64,000 nt of DNA from Sorghum bicolor (lineage: Eukaryota > Streptophyta > Magnoliopsida > Poales > Poaceae), in assembly GCF_000003195.3 (NCBI RefSeq), contig NC_012874.2, forward strand, positions 5,177,001-5,241,000. The letters are read 5' to 3'. Made by a program: the position numbers and the translations under genes. Under the pieces are notes generated by a model that was not told where the DNA came from, did no database searches, and saw only the letters and a list, made by a program, of their open reading frames with translations. Shown here in pieces: positions 59,006-64,000 of this stretch; position 1 is the first letter of the stretch; every line of letters begins with the position of its first letter.

Positions 59006-61462
59006 TCACAACTGCTTATGGGTACCTACGCTTCCTCTTCCGAGTTGCCCTTTGAATAAACTCAGGGTCGATGAACTCTCACCGGCGTTGTAACGAGGGG
59101 GTGCGCCGGTGGGAAGGTTCTCAGTATAGTACGTCGTTGTGAATTTTGACACCTCCTCCACTATGAATGCCTCTGCCACGGAAGCCTCAATTTTGGCTTT
59201 ATTTCTACACTTTTTCCGAAGAATCTTTAGACACCTCTCGATTGGATAGCACCAACGGGCCTGCACGGGACCCCCCAGCCGTGCCTCACGCGGTAGGTGC
59301 AAAATCAGATGTTGCATCGGCAGAAAAAAGCCAGGTGGAAAGATCATCTCCAACTTGCAGAGCAACAGAGGTGCCACACGCTCCAGGTCAAGAATCACTG
59401 CCCGAGATAACTCTCTAGCACAAAGCTGTCGGAAGAAATAGCTCAACTCTGCTAGGACACGCCACACTGGATCAGGGAGGTATCCACGGGTCATCGCAGG
59501 AAGTAGCCGCTCAATCCATATGTTGAAGTCATGACTCTTCATCCCTAAGACTTTCAAAGTCTTCAAGTTCACTCCCCTACTCAGATTCGTTGCGTACCCA
59601 TCGGGGAACCTTAACGCCTTGATCCACTCCAATACTTCCTTCCTATCAGTCCTTTTTAGGATGTAATCCGTCGGGCCTCTTCTCCAATTCTTGCCGGGAG
59701 CAGGGGTCTTCATCACTAGCTTTGGTCTATCGCACATCTGTTCCATGTCTAGTCTAGCCTTTACGTTGTCCTTTGACTTTTCCTTTATGTCCATGAGTGT
59801 TGCCCAGAGTGCCTCAGCAACATTCTTTTCTGTGTGCATTACATCGATGTTGTGTGGAAGAAGAAGGTCCTTGAAGTAGGGAAGCCTAGTCAAGCCCGAT
59901 ATATTAGTCCACATGTGCTCCACACCATACTTCTTAAAACCAACTTTGTCATCAATTTCGAGGGCCTCTAACTCGGCAAGGACCTGAGCACCGCTCATAA
60001 TCTGAGGAATGTTGTCGGTGACTTCAACACCTTTCGTTAAGTGCTTGATGTCTCGTCTGAACTCACGGTCGTTATCTAGAAATTGACGATGCTTGTCAAA
60101 CGAAGAATACTTGCCACCCTTGGTCGGCCAGGTGAACATCACAGAGGCCTTGCATACTGGGCAAGGGAACTTCCCATGAACACACCACCCGCTGAATATG
60201 CCATACGCTAGGAAGTCATGCATTGAATACTGGTACCACACGTGCATTGTGAAGTTCTGCTTTGTAGCTCGGTCGTAAGTTCGTACCCCCTTTTCCCAAG
60301 CATGTTGCAATTCGTCCCACAGTGGCTGCATGAAAACACAGATATTGCTGCCCGGGTGTCCAGGTATTATCAGCGACAATAACACGTTCTTGGGATCGAA
60401 CATGACGCCGGGGGGGAGATTGAGGGGGATCACGAACACAGGCCAACATGTGTACGGGGCCGCCATCATTCCATACGGGTTGAACCCATCTGTTGCAAAG
60501 GCTACACGTACATTCCGAGCCTCCGACGCTTTGCTAGGATGCTGCTCATCGAAGTACTTCCATGCTTCACCATCCGATGGATGTACCATCTTGTCACTAT
60601 ATCTCTTGCCTTTCTTGTGCCATGTCATCTGTTTCGCGGACTCCTCTATCATGTACATCCGTTGGAGCCTCGGTAGGATAGGAAGATACCGTAGGACCTT
60701 CTCGGGGATCTTAGATTGTTTCTTGTTGCCATCACTACCCTCTACCTCCACATACCTAGAGGCTTTGCACTTTGGACAGTGTGTTGCTTCCTTAAGGTCG
60801 TCTCCCCTAAATAGGACGCACCCTTTAGGACAAGAATGGATCGACTCATACGGCATCTTAAGTGCACCAAGGAGTTTCTGTGACTCATAAGTGTTCTTCG
60901 GCAGCGTGTGACCCTCTGGAAGCATTGTGCCCAAAACTTTCAACACGAGATCGAAGCCATCTCGGCTCAAGCTCAACTGTGACTTCAACGCTAAAAGGCG
61001 TCCAATGCCATCGAGTTGCGACATTGTTGTATTCTCGTGAAGGGGCTTTTGCGCCGAATCCATCATCAAGTAGAACGCCTTTGCAGTTTCCTCTGGATCC
61101 TCCTCCACCGATCCTTCATTGTCACATGCCTCGTTGATGTCTACCATCATGTCGACCACTCCGGCATCTTCATCAAAATACTCGAGGCGTGCTCTCACAT
61201 CCTTTGCTGCCATACGATCACGCTCACCATGCAAGGTCCAGCGGGTATAGTTTGGCATGAATCCATTCTTGAGAATATCTTTCCACATCTCTCTAGGCAG
61301 TTTTCTTTTTGAGTTCTTACAGTCACTGCAGGGACACAGCATCCGTTTCGACCCTTTAGCAACAGCCGGGTCAAATGCTTCATTCACGAAATGTTCCACC
61401 CCCCTAATCCATTCATCACTCTTACTTGCAAAGCCCGTGTACATCCAGTCACGGTTAGCCAT
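59006..61462 (-). CDS. TNP2-like CACTA transposase, 818 residues
   Basis: N-terminal transposase-associated domain (1-75: RDWMYTGFASKSDEWIRGVE, zinc-like CPCSDCKNSKRK). A cysteine-pair region follows (residues about 210-240: CPKGCVLFRGD ... CPKCKASRY), then the Transposase_21 core (about 250-560) with FATDGFNPYG and LLPHNIDVMHTEKNV, which carry conserved acidic residues. The C-terminus is DUF4218 (about 640-770: MKSHDFNIWIERLLPAMTRG, MQHLILHLPREARLGGPVQA). Such enzymes cut and join the CACTA ends. The ORF is open over 2.4 kb, in contrast to 5266-8456. It ends at HKQL-TGA, after which homologous sequence continues in frame, so the stop looks like a recent lesion. Start chosen at MANRDWMYT, the family's usual N-terminus. 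Confidence 0.9.
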   Translation of the reverse strand: MANRDWMYTGFASKSDEWIRGVEHFVNEAFDPAVAKGSKRMLCPCSDCKNSKRKLPREMWKDILKNGFMPNYTRWTLHGERDRMAAKDVRARLEYFDEDAGVVDMMVDINEACDNEGSVEEDPEETAKAFYLMMDSAQKPLHENTTMSQLDGIGRLLALKSQLSLSRDGFDLVLKVLGTMLPEGHTLPKNTYESQKLLGALKMPYESIHSCPKGCVLFRGDDLKEATHCPKCKASRYVEVEGSDGNKKQSKIPEKVLRYLPILPRLQRMYMIEESAKQMTWHKKGKRYSDKMVHPSDGEAWKYFDEQHPSKASEARNVRVAFATDGFNPYGMMAAPYTCWPVFVIPLNLPPGVMFDPKNVLLSLIIPGHPGSNICVFMQPLWDELQHAWEKGVRTYDRATKQNFTMHVWYQYSMHDFLAYGIFSGWCVHGKFPCPVCKASVMFTWPTKGGKYSSFDKHRQFLDNDREFRRDIKHLTKGVEVTDNIPQIMSGAQVLAELEALEIDDKVGFKKYGVEHMWTNISGLTRLPYFKDLLLPHNIDVMHTEKNVAEALWATLMDIKEKSKDNVKARLDMEQMCDRPKLVMKTPAPGKNWRRGPTDYILKRTDRKEVLEWIKALRFPDGYATNLSRGVNLKTLKVLGMKSHDFNIWIERLLPAMTRGYLPDPVWRVLAELSYFFRQLCARELSRAVILDLERVAPLLLCKLEMIFPPGFFLPMQHLILHLPREARLGGPVQARWCYPIERCLKILRKKCRNKAKIEASVAEAFIVEEVSKFTTTYYTENLPTGAPPRYNAGESSSTLSLFKGQLGRGSVGTHKQL

Positions 61463-61563
61463 CCTCTGTCATATACATGTGTAAGCGAGTAATAAAACCA
61501 ACAATTGCATCTACATGACGTTCCTACCTTCTAATAGGTGAAGGATATGTCCTAATCCCACCC

Positions 61564-61755
61564 GTGGATGCGTAGACGGGTTAGCTTCCATATTCTACTC
61601 CCGTCCGAGTCAGAATTTTGGCAGCACCTCCCCGCTGTTCTAGTGATACACGTCCTGGCAAGGAGAGTGTGTATCCGGAGAACAACGGGGAGGTGCTGCC
61701 GAAACTCCGACTCAGACGGGAGCAAAACATGGAAGCTACCCATCTACGCATCCAC
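61564..61755. repeat. Inverted repeat, about 80 nt per arm, upstream of the TNP2 start
   Basis: GTGGATGCGTAGACGGGTTA... at 61564 and ...TACCCATCTACGCATCCAC ending at 61755 are complementary over about 80 nt (including GGCAGCACCTCCCCG / CGGGGAGGTGCTGCC), with a loop of about 30 nt. It lies about 100 bp upstream of the transposase ATG, so the transcript leader could form a long hairpin. It may be a small inserted foldback element or a part of the family's leader. Confidence 0.85.
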
Positions 61756-61759
61756 AGGC

Positions 61760-63519
61760 TGTCCAAAAAACATGGACAATCCAAAACAGATACGGCCGAC
61801 GAATATGCACAGACACGCATACCAACGGTCGTATCTCTTTCGGACGGGAGACACCTAACTGGGTTACGCGACCTACGTATGAAAACGATAAGGGAGGGAG
61901 GTTAATTATACCTAAGGTGGCGGTGAAGACAGGCTACTGGCGCAGTGGCGAGACGGTGCAGTGGCGAGGTGGCGCCGTGCCAAGGTGCTCCGAGTCCCCT
62001 CCGACAGGTCCTACTCTGCAAAACAAGAAAAACAACACTATAAGTACAAAATTTCGGTAGAACCTCCCCTGCACGGGGAGGTTTCCAAAACCTGCAAAAA
62101 AAAGTCGGCTCGATGGCCGACAACACATATATGGCTCGAAGGCCACACATCCACATTTCACATTTACGGCACGAAGGCCACACATCCACGATTCAGGCAC
62201 GAAGACCGTCAATGACAGATATCCAGGTTCTCCATCTGTTTACTCCCTCTGTTCCAAATTACAGTTCATTTTATTAATGGTTGCACCATTAATTGGACAT
62301 ACAAACACCTAGCTAAGAGCATCAGCTCTGCCCTTACATTGAAATGATTCGATGTTAGTGAACATAAAATAATTTAAGTGTGCCTAAATGTGAGTAACTA
62401 CTGTGACTAAATCATTAATCTTCTTATTGAACAGACTGCTGTCAGTTATGCTTTTGGGGTTGGTTTCAGGTAAGCAAGCCCTTCTCAGCCTAGGACTAGG
62501 AGATTTTTACTCATGGTGGCTGCTGAAGTTTTAACAAGTGTTTGAAGTATTCTGAAACTTCCAAAATAGCTTTTTCAGTTTTGAGGTGAGAGCACCACTC
62601 TGCTACTGTACTAAATCTCATTTAATTGGCAGATTGCCAGATTCTTCAGTTGGAATTTCAGTTGGAAGCTTTTTCAGTTGGAAATTCAGTTGGAAGCAAG
62701 ATTGCTGCAACAACAGCATGGTAGGAGTACAATGGTTTGCAACAGTAGCCAATCCACATGGGACGGTATGAGGTCCCGCTGCTCAAAGCTACATATATAC
62801 TGTACTTCACTAACATCGATCTAGCATGCATGTTTGAAAAGTAAATAAAGAACGAAAAGAACCCACTACGGTTATTTGCCATCTGAATCTGTCAGTGCTA
62901 AGGAAGTGTGCTGCAACTAGATAACCAACACAGTAATGAAATTATTTACCATCATCTGAACGAAAGTGTGCTGCAACTATCAGATCAAATAAACTCAGGG
63001 GGAACAAAAGCCAGCGGTAGCAGATGGAAATTAAAATCCAGACCAAGACACGGGAGGGAGGAGGAGGTTACCTGAAACTGCGTGCTCGGCGAGAACCTGA
63101 CCAAGAGAGCGGAGGTTTCTTCTCCACTAGCCTGATGATGTGTGGGCACCGTTAGAAACGCGCACCAGCGAGCGAGCAACGAGCAGCCATGGTCTTGTCC
63201 TCTTCGTCTTGTCCTCTCGCCGACGCCCTTTGGCAGTGCGAGAGCTGGTGGGATACGGCGCGGCGGCGGCGACATACGGGGCCGGGGAGGGGCGGGACAG
63301 GGGCGGGGGCGGGGGATCTGGACCGTGGCGGCGGCGCACGGGGAGCAGCAGTGCTGTGGCGGCGCGCGGGCGTCGGCGGCCTGCGGGCGTCGGCGGCGGG
63401 AGCAGTGGTGCGGGGGCGCGGGCGTCGTGGGCGTCTGATTGGGCCTCGGTGTTAGGGTTGGCTTCTGCTTGGGCCACGGGTGGGGTCCGTGGGGATAAGG
63501 GGATTTTTTTTTGAAAATA
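61760..63519. other. Leader/promoter region of the large CACTA element
   Basis: No gene recognised. 62030-62100 has a second foldback (ACCTCCCCTGCACGGGGAGGT). 62105-62210 has tandem copies of GGCACGAAGGCCACACATCC. 62640-62700 has short repeats of TTCAGTTGGAA. 63130-63500 is strongly GC-rich with ORFs on several frames of low-complexity composition, probably the transposase promoter or 5' UTR; splice-like sites (for example near 63070) would allow an upstream exon. Confidence 0.5.
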
Positions 63520-63665
63520 TCCTTTGCCGAGAGCCACAGTGAAGCTCTCGGCAAAGAAAAAGGCTAGTTATTTTCTGCAAATACCCTTTGCCGAGAGCCA
63601 GCCAGTAAGGCTCTCGGCAAAGAACCTTTGCCGAGGGCCACATGTGCAGGCTCTCGGCAAAGAGC
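63520..63665. repeat. CACTA subterminal repeats, right cluster
   Basis: Four or five copies of TTTGCCGAGAGCC / GGCTCTCGGCAAAG, same family as 54565-55000, marking approach to the other end. 63670-64000 is AT-rich, with no terminus or gene seen. Confidence 0.9.
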
Positions 63666-64000
63666 TGTTTTACTTTTTTTTATTTTTTATTTTAGAGCTC
63701 AGTTTTTTGGTGTGTCTTTGTGATACAATTTCTAAATACATTTTAAAATTTGGCATCAATTTGACTTTTTTTGCTATATTTACCTAATTAATCTTGTTTC
63801 TTTATATTTTTTATATAATTCAAATTTGAACTGCACGTACATGCAATATTAGAACTCAGTGATTCGAAAAATGATAGTATGGATATTTGGTGTATGTTGA
63901 GGCCATATCCACAACAGCACATAAAATCTCAACCCTCTCGCTAATGTAACATGTCGAGGAATGTGAGGGAAAAGTGATTTTTAATTATATAAATTTAAAA

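Larger units (their letters stand above)
54553..64000 (-). mobile_element. Large CACTA transposon with TNP2 and second ORF; right end outside the window
   Basis: The left terminus is CACTACTGGATCCGGCTTCTTTGCC (54553), followed by many copies of TTTGCCGAGAGCC / GGCTCTCGGCAAAG up to 55000. The same repeats recur at 63520-63665 near the other end. Genes lie on the minus strand in the order TNP2, DUF4216 exons, then the second ORF. The far terminus is not reached. Coding parts are far better kept than in the element at 60-8640, but stops and a frameshift indicate it is no longer autonomous. Confidence 0.9.

Noticed and set aside
63127..63554. Long Pro/Ala/Gly-rich ORFs on both strands
   Set aside because: GC-rich leader sequence gives open frames in several phases at once; no domain is visible.
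1..64000. CRISPR array or bacterial operon structure
   Set aside because: Introns, CACTA and LTR elements show plant nuclear DNA; no regularly spaced short direct repeats with unique spacers were seen.

Overview
This window looks like chromosomal DNA from a panicoid grass, probably of the sorghum/sugarcane/maize group (Andropogoneae). Three things suggest this. CACTA transposons dominate and carry subterminal repeats typical of these grasses (GCCGGGACTAAAG, CACAGGCGGTT, TTTGCCGAGAGCC). There is an LTR retrotransposon whose primer-binding site starts TGGCGCGCCAGG. The AT-rich spacer shows many copies of a motif that resembles the grass microRNA miR2118. No intact conventional host protein gene is evident. 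The species call is inference.

Layout. 1-8640: a decayed CACTA element on the minus strand, with a TNP2-type transposase pseudogene (5266-8456) and a second-ORF pseudogene ending in a C48/Ulp1-like peptidase domain (about 640-4408). 8650-9735: a Ty3/gypsy gag fragment. 9740-52900: the main host segment. It is a very diverged tandem array of related units of about 1-2 kb. Many contain one 22-nt, plus-strand, miR2118-like sequence (core TGCCTCCYATTC), often preceded 50-170 nt upstream by a partly complementary arm. I read it as a MIR2118 cluster, whose grass members trigger reproductive phased 21-nt siRNAs.

The array has been invaded repeatedly. There is a 5.9-kb CACTA (14656-20556, TSD ATA) encoding a well-spliced C48 peptidase and itself containing a 2.6-kb Helitron-like insert with a SCAR/WAVE-like exon. 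Two non-autonomous CACTAs follow (20883-21810, TSD CAA; 26752-27800, TSD TAC). A gene-capturing element (about 27965-33451) carries a glutamate-cysteine ligase exon and is interrupted by a small minus-strand LTR retrotransposon (28888-31495, TSD AGCCG). A Harbinger-like MITE lies at 45813-45951. Some insertions fall inside or beside miRNA-like hairpins.

54553 to the window end: a large, young-looking CACTA with CTCGGCAAAG subterminal repeats. It has an 818-residue TNP2 ORF, DUF4216 exons, a Ptta/En/Spm-type second ORF with stops and a frameshift, and an inverted repeat of about 80 nt per arm just upstream of the transposase start. Its other end lies beyond the window.

How it fits together: the protein genes serve, or once served, transposition. 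The only host function I can argue for is the miRNA cluster. All pairings and match counts were made by eye against a family consensus recalled from memory, so they need a folding program, a miRBase comparison and small-RNA reads.
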